39,238 nt of DNA from contig JAQGDQ010001471.1 in the NCBI GenBank assembly GCA_030141605.1, positions 1 through 39,238 on the forward strand, written 5' to 3'. This document shows, piece after piece, positions 22,440-33,199 of this stretch. Positions within the stretch are counted from its first letter, which is position 1; every line of letters starts with the position of its first letter. This stretch comes from Tubiluchus corallicola. Its lineage: Eukaryota > Priapulida > Priapulimorpha > Priapulimorphida > Tubiluchidae. The notes under the pieces are model-generated. The model was not told the DNA's origin. It did no database searches and worked only from the letters and a program-made list of their open reading frames with translations. A program made the translations under genes and the position numbers.

Positions 22440-23262
22440 GAAATAAATGGGAATAATTTCTTAGACAGAGGGAAAAACGTTGATGTCACATATATGGACC
22501 TTGCTAAATCTTTTGTTTGTGTTGTACACAATAAGTTATGATGTAAGTTAGTTGCATATAGTATTTCTGGTGATTTGTTGGAATGTGTTTCTGCATGTTT
22601 GTCTAATCGTGGCCAGCATGTCTGTGTAGGTTTTAATACGAAAGAATTGTTTCGAGCACAGCCCAGAACTAAATATTAGGACAAATATATTTTTACTGTA
22701 TATAAATGATTTCCCTAACAATTTGAACTCGGTCTTTGTTAAGTTGTACGTTAATGATGTTAAACTTTTTGTAACTGATGGTAATCAAAGTCTTAGTCAT
22801 GCTTTGGACATTCTTGCACAATGGGCCAACAAATGGCAGCTCCTAAGTGTGTACTCATTCACATATGACACAGTAATCACCATTTTTATTATGTATGAAA
22901 CGTCACGCTTTAATCAGTAAATACTAATTGTAGAAACTTGGGTGTTACCATAAGTTCAGACCTAAAATTTTCAATTTACTGTACTGAACAGGTATCCAAT
23001 GCATTTACATTTAAAGCAAACAATATGATTTTTTTGCTTTGTTACTAAAAACATTGGCGCTTTTTAACATTGTATAAGTTATTTATTCAACCTTTGTTAG
23101 AATACTACACCCTGTATGGAATATTACACTCATCATTTTACTATGATTGATAAAATTGAGTGCGTACAAAGATATGTACAAAACGGTTATAAGTTAACTG
23201 TTTTAGTAAATTTGACCATCTGAAACTACAGGCTTTTGAAACTAGACGTTTTATTTTTGATA
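22440..23262 (+). pseudogene. Decayed LINE reverse transcriptase
   Basis: Broken plus-strand frames follow RT motif order. They are: VDVTYMDLAKSFVCVVHNKL (22470-22530, for the usual VDVIYLDFxKAFDxVxH), ECVSACLSNRGQHVCVGFN, then FLLYINDFPNNL-like sequence. Next is KLYVNDVKLF near 22743, where the catalytic YADD has become YVND. It is followed by LDILAQWANKWQL, GVTISSDLKFS near 22944 and LYKLFIQPLLEYYTLYGIL near 23068. Frameshifts, stops and the lost catalytic Asp show it is inactive. It is CR1/Jockey-like and broadly similar to the remnants at 2728-4165 and 7430-8130. Confidence 0.8.
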
Positions 23263-23276
23263 TGAAAAGAGTGTGC

Positions 23277-23690
23277 AAGCATTTTTGCTCTTTACAGATT
23301 AAAAGATTTCCTTAAAAAATGTTTCAATCTGTAAATTACAACAATCTGCACATGTTTGAATGCAGTTTTAGCAAAATATCATGTTTAAAAACTGTTTCTG
23401 ATATTGATGAGAGCAGTCTGTCCCGAATAAATGTTCCCCTTACTATAAAGATTGTCCAGTGAAAGCCCATAAGTACTCTTATTATCGAGTTAGCAAAAAT
23501 GCCTTATAGCAAATGAAATTAATGGCCATATGCATTTCACAATTAGGTGCATTATGAACCGCTAAAAATGGGCTGGCGATGGACCTAATGCATGTTATGA
23601 TTACAGAGCCCATAGGTTAGCATACATTCCTTTTCGTGGTGGTTTTTTCTCCTCGTGGCTTATGCTGTACGGGCTGTGTCCAGCCTTATG
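23277..23690. repeat. Diverged duplicate of 6686-7105
   Basis: Partner of the segment described at 6686. It starts directly after the LINE remnant and lies 0.2 kb upstream of WAP-A'. Confidence 0.8.
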
Positions 23691-23769
23691 TGACACAGGA
23701 CTTACAAATCACTCTCGCTAGCCAGTAGCAAATGTACTAACCCTTTGAACACTTATTTAAGAAGTACGA

Positions 23770-24571
23770 CATTTGGATGTAATATCACAATGAACCTTTT
23801 CTTTTGCTTAACTATTTTTATTTATTTAATAATTTTCTAATTATTAAATTGAATGGTATCAGCTTTGGTTTAGTTTGTCAAAATTTTTATGCTTTTTTTA
23901 GGCATATCACAGGTTCGGGTGGGTGAATGTCATGATTCTGATTATTTTGATGATCTTACTTGTCCAACCAAACAATGCGCATCCCATGATGAGTGTTCAG
24001 ATTTGGAAAAATGTTGCGAGTTTAAAAAATGTGGTGCAGTATGTTTTAAGGTTGCACAAGGTATTCACATATTTCATTTTTTATCTTTTGATTTTTTTTC
24101 AGTCTTAGTTATTACGTATGACAATGTGTGAACTAGTTGATGTGATGATTATTACCTGTGACCCTCAACTTCGGCTCAGGTCTTCATTTAGAGTTTTCTG
24201 TACTTGCGTGCAAAAAGGTACAACCACAGATAAAGAACATGTGGTGCACGTGACATATGCCATGTTAGTAACTCCAAAAGCTAGAATCACGAAAGTTGAG
24301 ACTTATAGAGAATGGTATTGGAACTGTGACATTGTAATGAGAAACTTATGGCAAATGGATTTGTCGTTCAAGTACTTTTACAGTATTAGATTGGAAGCCT
24401 ATATTTTTACACACCTTTATACCCAAGTAAAGGTAGACATGCACTTAGACAGGTAGAAAGTGGGCTTGGCCAGATCACATGACACAGGCAAATGTGTTAA
24501 TACAGGGTTTTATTAATAGTATTGAATGAAATGATTAAGATCAGCAAAATGTTTTCAGTTCCTGGTACAAA
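23770..24571. repeat. Older duplicate segment around WAP-A'
   Basis: Partner of 8495-9325. Differences include a 12 bp indel near 24340 (9060 in copy 1) and scattered substitutions. It ends abruptly at the border of FB2. Confidence 0.85.
23902..24060 (+). CDS. Exon WAP-A': WAP four-disulfide-core domain
   Basis: Internal exon of 159 bp, acceptor TTTTTTTAG (to 23901), donor GT (24061), phase 1 on both sides. All eight WAP cysteines (10, 21, 26, 32, 38, 39, 44, 48) and CPTKQC are kept. Against WAP-A there are eight base differences, seven of them in codons that change the residue: His4 to Gln, Ile5 to Val, Arg7 to Val (two bases), Asp9 to Glu, Arg11 to His, Lys53 to Gln. The single silent change is at Thr23. 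Residues 12-52 are unchanged. It follows Tg-B, with which it forms a Gly codon across the intron, and precedes Tg-A'. Confidence 0.9.
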
Positions 24572-24572
24572 T

Positions 24573-25035
24573 ACTGACATATAGCCCACATCATCGTGTA
24601 GCCCCGTTCTTCCTCTTTCTAAAGAGCTACATATCTCCTTCCGAGAGTCACACCAGGCGCCGCTAGAACGTTTTTTGCGCAGGCTGTTTGGTCAAAATTT
24701 CGAAAAAATTGCGAGTTGGGTCAGGGAAAACGCCCGTTACGGGACACCATGGCCCTCTCGCGAATTCTAAATATGCCTACTACACCTACTGCTGAACAGG
24801 CTATCTATCCATAGTCAGCACCACCCTCGGCCTGTTCCAGTTCTTCAGAAATAAGAGGTATAAGTTCTGCAAAAAACGGCCGAAAAATTGCCATTTTTGG
24901 AGGTTTTTTGCCCCTTCCCCCCGGCGAGCCCGATTCGAAAAATAAACCCCCAATGAGACGACACTAGATCGAGACCTTTTGTTTGATGTATAGATCGCTG
25001 CAAATGGTGCCCTTGTCGAAGCTGTAGCCTCGAAT

Positions 25036-25068
<33 letters not shown>

Positions 25069-26577
25069 CCAAGAATATTAATATATAGACTAGGAAAGGC
25101 CCCGCAAAAGATTTTGCGTATAAATACACGTGTAATCAATAATACGCGAACATCCTACCAAGTCCTCATTTATAACGCAAAGCCCGTAACATCCTGCCTA
25201 CTGTTTGTTTAACTAACGCAAAGCCTGTAGCAGCTTTTTGCTGAATTAAAGTTATAAGCAGAGTACAATGGATGACGTCACTACAATGGCATGCGTCAGC
25301 AGTTTTCTAAGCGAGAATTGCCGAAAATAGAACATGTAATTAACTTGCTAGTACTCCTCTCGGTGGATCTGTCCTAAAATGTAGCCTACATCATCGTGTA
25401 GCCCCGTTCTTCCTCTTTCTAAAGAGCTTTATATCTCCTTCCGAGAGTCCCACCAGGCGCCGCTAGAACGTTTTTCTGCAGGCTGTTTGGCCAAAATTTC
25501 GAAAAAATCGTGAGTAGGGGTCCGGGAAAACGCCCGTTACTGGAGGCCGTGGTCGGTTACGGGACAGCCTGCAGAAAAAACGTTCTAGCGGCGCCTGGTG
25601 GGACTCTCAGAAGGAGATATACGGCTCCTTAGAAAGAGGAAGAATAGGGCTACACGATGATGTGGGCTATACTTTAGGGCAGGTCCACCGAGAGGAGTGA
25701 CGACAAGTTAATTACATGTTCTATTTTCGGCAATTTTCGCTTAGAAAACTGCTGACGCAATGCCATTGTTGTGACGTCATCCATTATACTCTGTCTATAG
25801 CTTTAATTCAGTAAAAGCTGCCGGCTGGCTTTGCATTAGATAAACAGACAAACAGTAGGTAGAATGTTCGCGTATTTTTGATTATACGTGTAAATTTATA
25901 AGCAAAATTTTTTGCGGGGCCTTTGCTAGTCTATATATTAATATTCTTGGTATGTTATTTATACATTTATATATTTATTTATAAATATATAAGATTCGAG
26001 GCTACAGCTTCGACGGCGGCACCATTTGCGGCGATCTATAATGAAACGAAAGGTCTCGATCTAGTGTTGTGCCATTGATGGTTTATTTTTCGACTCGGGC
26101 CCAACGGCAGGAATGGGGGGCAAAAAACCTCAAAAAATGGCCATTTTCAGCCGTTTTTTGCAAAATTTATACGGCTGAGATGTGGAGAACGGGAATGGGC
26201 CGGGGGTGGTACTGGCTATGGATAGATATCCCGTTCAGCAGTGGGTGTAGTAGGCATATTCAGGATTCGCAAGAGGGCCACGGCGTCCCGCAACGGGCGT
26301 TTTCCCGTTCTAGCGGCACCTGGTGGGACTCACGGAAGGACATATACAGCTATTTAGAAAGAGGAAGAACAGGGCTAGACAATGATGTGGGCTATATTTT
26401 AGGGCAGGTCCACTGAGAGGAGTAGCGATGAGTTAATTGGATGTTCTATTTTTGGCAATTTTCACTTAGAAAACTGCTGACGCAAAGCCATTGTTGTGAC
26501 GTCATCCATTATGCTCTGCCTATACCTTTAATTCAGTAAAAGCTGCTACGGCCTTTGTGTTATAAATGAGGACTAGG
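24573..26577. mobile_element. Foldback element FB2: 2 kb palindrome with composite arms
   Basis: Each arm of about 1 kb carries two copies of the FB1 unit in tandem. On the left they are 24573-25080 (outer end cut off) and 25089-25485. On the right are the inverted copies 25565-25927 and 25937-26577. The innermost stem is CTAGAACGTTTTTCTGCAGG (from 25463) against its complement at 25568-25590, leaving a loop of about 80 bp (25486-25564). The junction between tandem units is itself mirrored: CCAAGAATATTAATATATAG then ACTAG-AAAGGCCCC on the left, and its complement at 25920-25960. There is a (TA)n at 25041-25064. No protein frame is shared with FB1. Copy 1 of the intron has instead 9326-10118 here, so the element arrived with loss of about 790 bp, or the two were exchanged. 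Confidence 0.75.
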
Positions 26578-26579
26578 TA

Positions 26580-26610
26580 CAGTTGCGTCGTGCTATAGGG
26601 TCCAGGCCCA
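26580..26610 (+). mobile_element. hAT-type terminal repeat fragment
   Basis: CAGTTGCGTCGTGCTATAGG then GTCCAGGCCCA closely resembles the hAT terminus at 11866 and 28747. Only the end is present, between FB2 and the point (26612) where the match to copy 1 resumes. Confidence 0.6.
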
Positions 26611-26611
26611 T

Positions 26612-26976
26612 TGATGTGAAGTCAATTTACCTTTAATGCATTAATTTTCTTTATTATGGTGCCCACATTTAGGATGATTTTATTTTCTAGGACGCTAGTT
26701 AAGTTTGAGGGTTGTTTTTTTCGGGATGATGTGGTCGGGATGAACTATTTTGGATGTGGGGAGTAGCCAACCCTCCCAACCCTGTACTATAAAGATGAGA
26801 TGATCAGTAAATTGAGATAAGACAATTATAAGGAAATTTTTAACTTTATCTACTATTTATTACTTATAATTGCATAGAATTGTGGACAAAAATTGTTTGG
26901 ACTATGAACAGGTTCCACCTACACATGTGCGAGCACGTTTACACGCACACACACACGCACACGCACATGCACACGT

Positions 26977-27024
<48 letters not shown>

Positions 27025-27039
27025 CTATGCCCACTGCAA
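26612..27039. repeat. Older duplicate of 10119-10539
   Basis: Matches the copy 1 intron from TTGATGTGAAGT to CCACTGCAA with several percent divergence, including the (CA)n tract. The divergence is clearly higher than right of 27420. Confidence 0.85.
26941..27022. repeat. (CA)n microsatellite
   Basis: CA repeat with CG and TG interruptions, partner of 10450-10522 with a different length. The Thr-His frame over it is not a gene. Confidence 0.95.
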
Positions 27040-27419
27040 ATTGCATTAATTACCCTGTGATTCTGTCAGTGACAAAACACTTTTTGTTGCAGTCTGTGAT
27101 ATAGTCGCAATAAGTATATGAATGATTATGCTTAGAGCGTACCCAATTTTTAGAAGAATATTAGTAGCAATACTATGAGACAAGAACAACACAAAATATT
27201 TTTCGTAAATTCTAACATTACTGGATAAGTAAACTTCACACAGATGCATTACATTAACAGATTAGTGCACTCTTACTATGTGTGTCAAAACGCTAATCAT
27301 GCATTTACTTTAAACTACAGTATTTACAAGACATTTAAAAAGTAACGGCACACCGTAACAATCACGTAAAAATCTCAAATAAAATGTGTTATCACAAATT
27401 CAAGTAACGAATAATTTGA
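27040..27419. other. 380 bp block absent from copy 1
   Basis: Copy 1 runs from CCACTGCAA (10539) straight to TAGAGACC (10540); copy 2 has 380 bp between the same two points. No terminal repeats, poly(A) tail or coding frame were seen in it. It may be an insertion in copy 2 or a deletion in copy 1. Confidence 0.8.
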
Positions 27420-27698
27420 TAGAAACCTAAAATAAACCTAGTTTTTCAAATATTATAAACTTTTAAATTTCGGAATTTAAACAAAGTTTAGTTTCGAGGT
27501 TCAGTGATAACTCCACCATCTACTAGATTCATAATCACTGATACATCTTAAGAAATTAAAAAAAATTCAAGCACGGGTGCAGTCTACTCTACATGACTGC
27601 ACAAACTTCAGCATTATACATATTCAATTTTTTTCTATTTCTTTCCATCTTAAATATTTTATGCTGATTTACATCATTTATGAGTCCTATTCTTTCAG

Positions 27699-27890
27699 CT
27701 TGCCATGTCCATCTGTCATATAGCTACAGATTTCCTGATCATGTAGGACGTTTCATTCCTATTTGCACCCCTTCCGGTGATTACCTGCCACTCCAGCGTT
27801 GGGCCAGTACAGGATATTCGTGGTGTGTTGACAAGCATGGTTATGAAATTAATGGAACAAAAGTTGGACCTGGTGATATTGCCGACTGTA
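27699..27890 (+). CDS. Exon Tg-A': thyroglobulin type-1 domain
   Basis: Internal exon of 192 bp, acceptor TTTCAG (to 27698), donor GTGAGT (27891), phase 1 on both sides. Cysteines are at 2, 23, 43 and 64; Arg34 and Ser41 again replace the Cys3-Cys4 pair. Relative to Tg-A it has Ser7, Ser9, Tyr10, Asp14, His15 and Ile22 in place of Pro, Asp, Asn, Gly, Phe and Ser, plus a two-base silent change at Arg34 (AGA to CGT). Residues 35-64 are identical to Tg-A. The changes all lie between Cys2 and Cys23 apart from the silent one. Confidence 0.92.
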
Positions 27891-28746
27891 GTGAGTACTT
27901 GATATAGTCCTGTGTGTCTGTTTTTCAGTCTGCTGTAGACAACATACACAATAAAAATGAGTATGAGACATAGAGAGTGAGGGAATGCTTGCATTAGAAA
28001 TATATTATACAGCCAATGAAGTTTTGGGCAAAAAATGTGCAAATCATGTTTCCTATACAATCATCAGCAATGTAGTAATGACTATTAATATTATTATTAT
28101 TACATTTTATTGATCTCATATAAAATTATCACTAAAACAAAATGAAATGTACAATCAAATACATGCATAGAGGTCAAAAAAGTGAAAAATGTAGCATATA
28201 TATAGTTTAGTATTTAGAGTTGCATTCGATCACTACTGTCACTTGACAAGATCCAATTAAAAAGTTTCCACAAAACTACGGTCATCATATGAGCAATGAA
28301 TATTAATTCGATTGCTCACTATTAAACAAATTGATGTAAAAGAATCTAACGGAAAAAATTATTAAGATGATCCAAATTAACTATTTAAACTAGACTGTTA
28401 AATTTGGGTCAAATTGCAATATAGAGAATGGCAAAAGTAAAAATGAAAAGAAACAACCAATGTCATTTTTTATCATATAATAAAAACAAAATAATTTCTA
28501 TTGTTTTCTACGTTTTAAGTATTTGAACAAGTTTTTTGAAAACGAATACAGTAGCTGCTAATACATTGCATAACAGCAACATCTTCCAGGAATTCTTGGT
28601 TAACGAGGTTAATTGCAGTAAACAGGCGGGTCAAAGCAAACCATTAGACTAGCACATTAGAGTATGCTCAAATGTGCCTGTACATTTGAATAGAAGCAGC
28701 CTGTACCAGTCGTTTTTGAGTCAATTAACCGTTTGTGTCTATTAAG

Positions 28747-29599
28747 CAGTGGCGTCGTGCTATAGGGGCCCGGGCCCCCCAATTTTTTAGAAAATGGCAA
28801 ACGGTAAGCAAATTTATTTCCAACTTTTTGACACACAATAGCGGGCCAGCGCTCCATAAATGCAAACAGTATCGGCGTTTCGGTACAGTTGCCCAATAAT
28901 ATTTTTTATCATTAAAGTTTGTCGCCGAGTTAAATTATTCTGACTGTTAATACGTGCCAGACCAGATGTGTTTACCTGAAAGTCAGGATGTAGTTAATTT
29001 GTTTGCATGTAATCTATTCAGGAGGCAGGCAAGAACAGTTAACAAAGAAGCTCGTTGAGTAACATTAGCGTCTTTGCACAAAAGACTGTTAGTTAACAAA
29101 ACGGCTCAGTTAGCACTCGAGCTTCGTTCAGCAGTGTGTTATGATAGTGAACAAGTGGAAATAATAGAGCAAAGACAATGCAAACATTGAAGTCATGTTG
29201 AGCTAGCTTAGTACCATAGAGTCAGTTTGTCCAGCTAGCCTAGTGCCAGAGAGTCGGTTTGGGAAATACAAATTGACGAGCCACCTCCTGATTGGACATT
29301 ACCGACTCTTTGCTACTCCTTAGCGACTCTTTCCCACGAGTTTGCTGCATAAAAGGGCGTGATTTTGAGCATGATTTTAGCTGCTTATTTGCTCATTTAT
29401 TGCACTGTTGTTTCATCTTGTTGACAAACAAGAATTTTCACGTGATTCTATTCTTAAACGATGCCGATCCAATCTGACTCTCCGCAGTACAATGAGTCAG
29501 TCACGACTGAGTGACCTGATGATCCTTGCAGTTGAGGCTGAGAAAACAAAGAATATGTCTGTGGTTGAACTCTTCTGGAGTGATGTTCTGTGTCGATAG
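28747..29599 (+). mobile_element. hAT transposon remnant, copy 2
   Basis: Duplicate of 11866-12723 by segmental duplication. A 5 bp deletion near 29466 (GGCAG missing) shifts the frame before the LRSTMSQSRLSDL tail, which ends at the stop at 29599. Confidence 0.65.
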
Positions 29600-30609
29600 T
29601 ACAAATTTTTAGTGCATTAATTCATGTATTCATGTTATGTTGTTGGCTTTGACTTGTGCTGCTGAATCATTTAAAAATAACATTTAGTAATTATTAAAAA
29701 TATTAAGTTAAAGGTACATATGTTTTGGTAGTTGTCTTTTTGCCGAATCTTTGGATTCCTGACAGCTAATAAATACTTAATTAAATTTTAATTTAATTTT
29801 TAATTTTAATTAAGTTTCCGTTGCTATAGCTTTAAGTTAAATGCCAGTTGGGAATAAATAAATCGTTTTTCTTGCACGCAAAATACTGTGTGGGAATTCA
29901 AAATTATACGTTTTTTAAACAGTTAAGTTCCGCCATTATATACAGTTGCCTGCTATTGAGTGGCACCTAACGTAGATAAAAATGTTGCCTTTCACTTGTG
30001 TTGGACAGCCACTCAGCTGTCTGTTGGGCTCATCAGCTTAGGCTATTATTAGCATGCTAATGTAATTTTTGGCACCTAGATTTATATTCACAGAAAGTAG
30101 CAGAAGCCTGCATTGAGCATTACTGTCACTAGGTTTAGTGTTTCGTTTTTTAATGGTTTTATGGTAATCACTAAGAATAATTGAAATACAAGCTCTTATT
30201 TGAAGCTGAAGACAGTGCAAAAATTAAAAGTGCACAACAAGAAATCAAAAGTGCATAGCAAAACGTCGAAAATGCACATCGAGAAATCAAAAATCCACAG
30301 CGCAAAATCAAAGGTGTTCAACAAAAGATGATAGCACAACATATTACCTTGCGTATGTAGAATAATGCAGACCCTTCTAATGTTAATAATACTGCTGGAG
30401 CGTGTGTAGCTTGAAGAAAACGTAAATTGTCTTGGGAGTAGAAAAATACCTAGAATTCTATTTATCAAACTTTTCTTCATAAACACAACTTTTTAACGTT
30501 TTGCTAAGTTTCTAATAATAAAAATAGTCCTGATGATGACAGCTGACTGGTTTATTCACTGTTTTCTAAGTTAATTAATAAATGATCTTTGAATGAACAA
30601 ATGGTGACT

Positions 30610-31251
30610 TACCGTATATATGTATGTACAAGTCGAATTTTTGACAGGCGATTTTGAGGTGAAATTTTTGGGGTCGACTCATACTTAAGATATCCCCTTT
30701 TTTGGGATATGTTGCTAAAGAGTCGTCTGCAATACGAATATGTAAAGAAATAATCCTTCATTATATGCTGGACTGAATGAGCACTCATGCTGTGATACTT
30801 CACATCAGAGAATGTTTGCATCTAGACATTACTTCACAAAATTAACAAATATTACTGTAATTTATTTTAATGTATGTGAAATTCAGTTAAAATTTATATA
30901 TTACCAGTTAATAAACTAGCGACAGAGCACTCGGTCAGAACTTAGAAACCGCCAATGTTGTGCAGGTGCTGCCACCTGACGGCTTCCACGGGAACTTTTA
31001 CACTGGCCTTGTATATGCATATTTTATTGGCAAAATATGAATACCAGCATACACGTATGTATAAAACTCAACTACGCAGTGGTATTAATTTTAGTAAATT
31101 ATTTTTACTTCAAATTTGAAGGTGATGAACCACATCATTTACTCTGGAAGATCTTAATATTTTAGGGTCAACTTGTGCACAGGTAATATATAACATGATG
31201 CAGTTTTTGGTCTTAAAATGCACATCCACTTGTACATAAGTACATACAGTA
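30610..31251. mobile_element. 642 bp TIR element, copy 2
   Basis: Duplicate of 13734-14375, with the same imperfect 27 bp ends; differs by two bases near 31067-31071. Confidence 0.55.
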
Positions 31252-33040
31252 TAAACATTAGTAGGACCACCCTATTCTACAAAAGTTGAAATTCTGCACT
31301 TTTGATTTTTCCCTGTGCGCTCTTGATTTTTCACTATGCACTTTTGATTTTTCTCTGTGCACTTTTGGGCTTGAAAATGTGTAGACCGTTTTTGATTTTG
31401 CAACCTTGAAAGAACTGCCAGATTGTTAATGTGAGCTAAGCAAATGCTTCTTACCAAAGCAATTGAGAAGCGTGCAAATACCTTAAAAAGTTTAGCAGTC
31501 ACTGAAATGTGCGAAACAGTGAAACAGCCACAACAAAATCATTAATCATCTGCAAAAACAGTATTTTGCAGACGAACATAGAGCGCTGATAAGCGAGACA
31601 GTTCCTAAGTTGAACCTAAGCCATCCCTCCACGTCGACTAGCATTAGCAATAGGAACACTGAGCAATAAATTTAAGGAATAGCAACATTAAAAGTAAATT
31701 TTGTCTCATACGAATAAAAACCATATCGTAGTTGGATAGAAATTTTAAAACATTGTCCGTTTCACAGTTGCTACTGATACCCTGATTATTCCATGTTGAG
31801 ATTCTAATGCGATTCACACGCCATCCAATATTTATAAATGGAAATGTGAGCCCTTAAATTTTGCCATTGTATGAGTGTCAGTTTTTCTATTTTTGTGCAT
31901 CACTTTATTTAGAAAAATACATTTTAATTCGTTACTAATTTGTTTAATGGAGATGATGCTGATGATAGTGGTGACATCAACAGCGACAGTCGTCATCAGT
32001 GTAAAATGAAACTTGAAATATGTTTAAAATCTTTTTGTTTGATGTACAATTTCATTGCTGTTTGAGATCAATGAATAATGGAAATATTAGCCAATGCCAT
32101 TGACACAGCAGTTGCTGGCATTTCCATCACCACCAATGTTACTGCAGTTGGCAGCATTGATATTTCCATTACCATTAACGTCTAACATATTGTCAATCAT
32201 TTTCGTTGACTGCCCAACCTAGAGAGCGTAATTAACGAAGGTACTTTCTGGACATTTAGTTATAGCTGCGTCTAATACTGTTATGAAAAATGCTGTACTT
32301 TTCATTAGTTAGCGGGAGGAATATTGGCCTGGCTCGAGGTTTTATTATTGTCAATTGAAATTGTAAGTGAATTAGTGGAAATATATAGTCTAGTTTCGTT
32401 TATAAAAAGAAATGCATATCACTTATGTCTGTTGCTAATTAAATCTTTTCGCAATCAAGAAAATGCACAGGTTAGTTTAGTTGATGGCTTTGCAACTTTG
32501 ACAAAAACAACTATTTGTTTAACTTTAAATAAGGGTAAAACAAAATGTTTTCTTTTTTGGCCAGTTTTTATAAACTTTAATGAGATCTGCACAGTCAAAA
32601 TTAATTCAAATGTGGTCAAAGCTGACTAGACATTAGTTGTGACTGTCATGATATTTAATTTAGTTTAGTTTAGCTTAGAAAGTTGTTGTCCAGTGTGAGC
32701 TTTTGTCCTGAATGCTGCCGAGTGTGCTTACGTTACAGTGGGGGTGCAGCGATAGACCAATATGTTTGACGTCAATTGCATTTGCTGGCCTTGCGATTGC
32801 CATCATCGTCATTTTAGTCACTGGCATTGTTTATTCATTGCAGTTACTACCATTGATGTTACTAACTGCTATCATTGCAGTTGTCAACATCGCTATTGTA
32901 GTTGCAGCTGTTGCTATTGTCACAGTTTTAGTTGCAGTGTTGTATATCATTTGGAAGGAATTCAATTTTCCAATTACCAAAATGAAATGGTGTCACCTGT
33001 CAGGTTTAATTTAGTTTCTAAAAATTTTGTTGTTTTTCAG

Positions 33041-33199
33041 GTATTTCAAACGTCCGGGTTGGTGACTGCCGTGATTCTAATTATTTTGATGAACTTGCTT
33101 GTCCAACTAAACAATGCACCACCCATGATGATTGTTCAAAATTGGAAAAATGTTGCACGTTTAAAAATTGCGGTACCATTTGTTTTAAGGTTGCAAAAG
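33041..33199 (+). CDS. Exon WAP-B': WAP four-disulfide-core domain
   Basis: Internal exon of 159 bp, acceptor TTTTTCAG (to 33040), donor GT (33200), phase 1 on both sides. The base sequence is identical to WAP-B (16165-16323), with all eight WAP cysteines. The correct frame has no ATG; the overlapping longer frame (32762-33259) is a shadow. Confidence 0.9.

Larger units (their letters stand above)
21193..23901 (+). other. Intron between Tg-B and WAP-A'
   Basis: Phase-1 intron of 2.7 kb that joins duplication copy 1 to copy 2. It holds patches like the intron after Tg-A (21825-22045), then the LINE remnant 22440-23262, then 23277-23690 (matching 6686-7105) and about 80 bp that copy 1 lacks. 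Copy 2 of the near-identical repeat reaches the window end at the position equivalent to 22360, so whether the LINE is duplicated cannot be seen here. Confidence 0.75.
24061..27698 (+). other. Intron between WAP-A' and Tg-A'
   Basis: Phase-1 intron of 3.6 kb, longer than the copy 1 intron because of FB2 (24573-26577), a transposon-end fragment (26580-26610) and a 380 bp extra block (27040-27419). The open frame 24118-24456 is intronic: it is out of step with its copy 1 partner after a single-base change in the T run near 24408. Confidence 0.8.
27891..33040 (+). other. Intron between Tg-A' and WAP-B'
   Basis: Near-identical copy of 11010-16164. It contains the same hAT remnant, minisatellite blocks (about 30221-30316 and 31288-31376) and triplet repeats (about 31937-32186 and 32756-32961). 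No gene was seen in the remaining stretches. Confidence 0.85.

Noticed and set aside
26880-27104. Thr-His repeat frame
   Set aside because: Product of the (CA)n tract.
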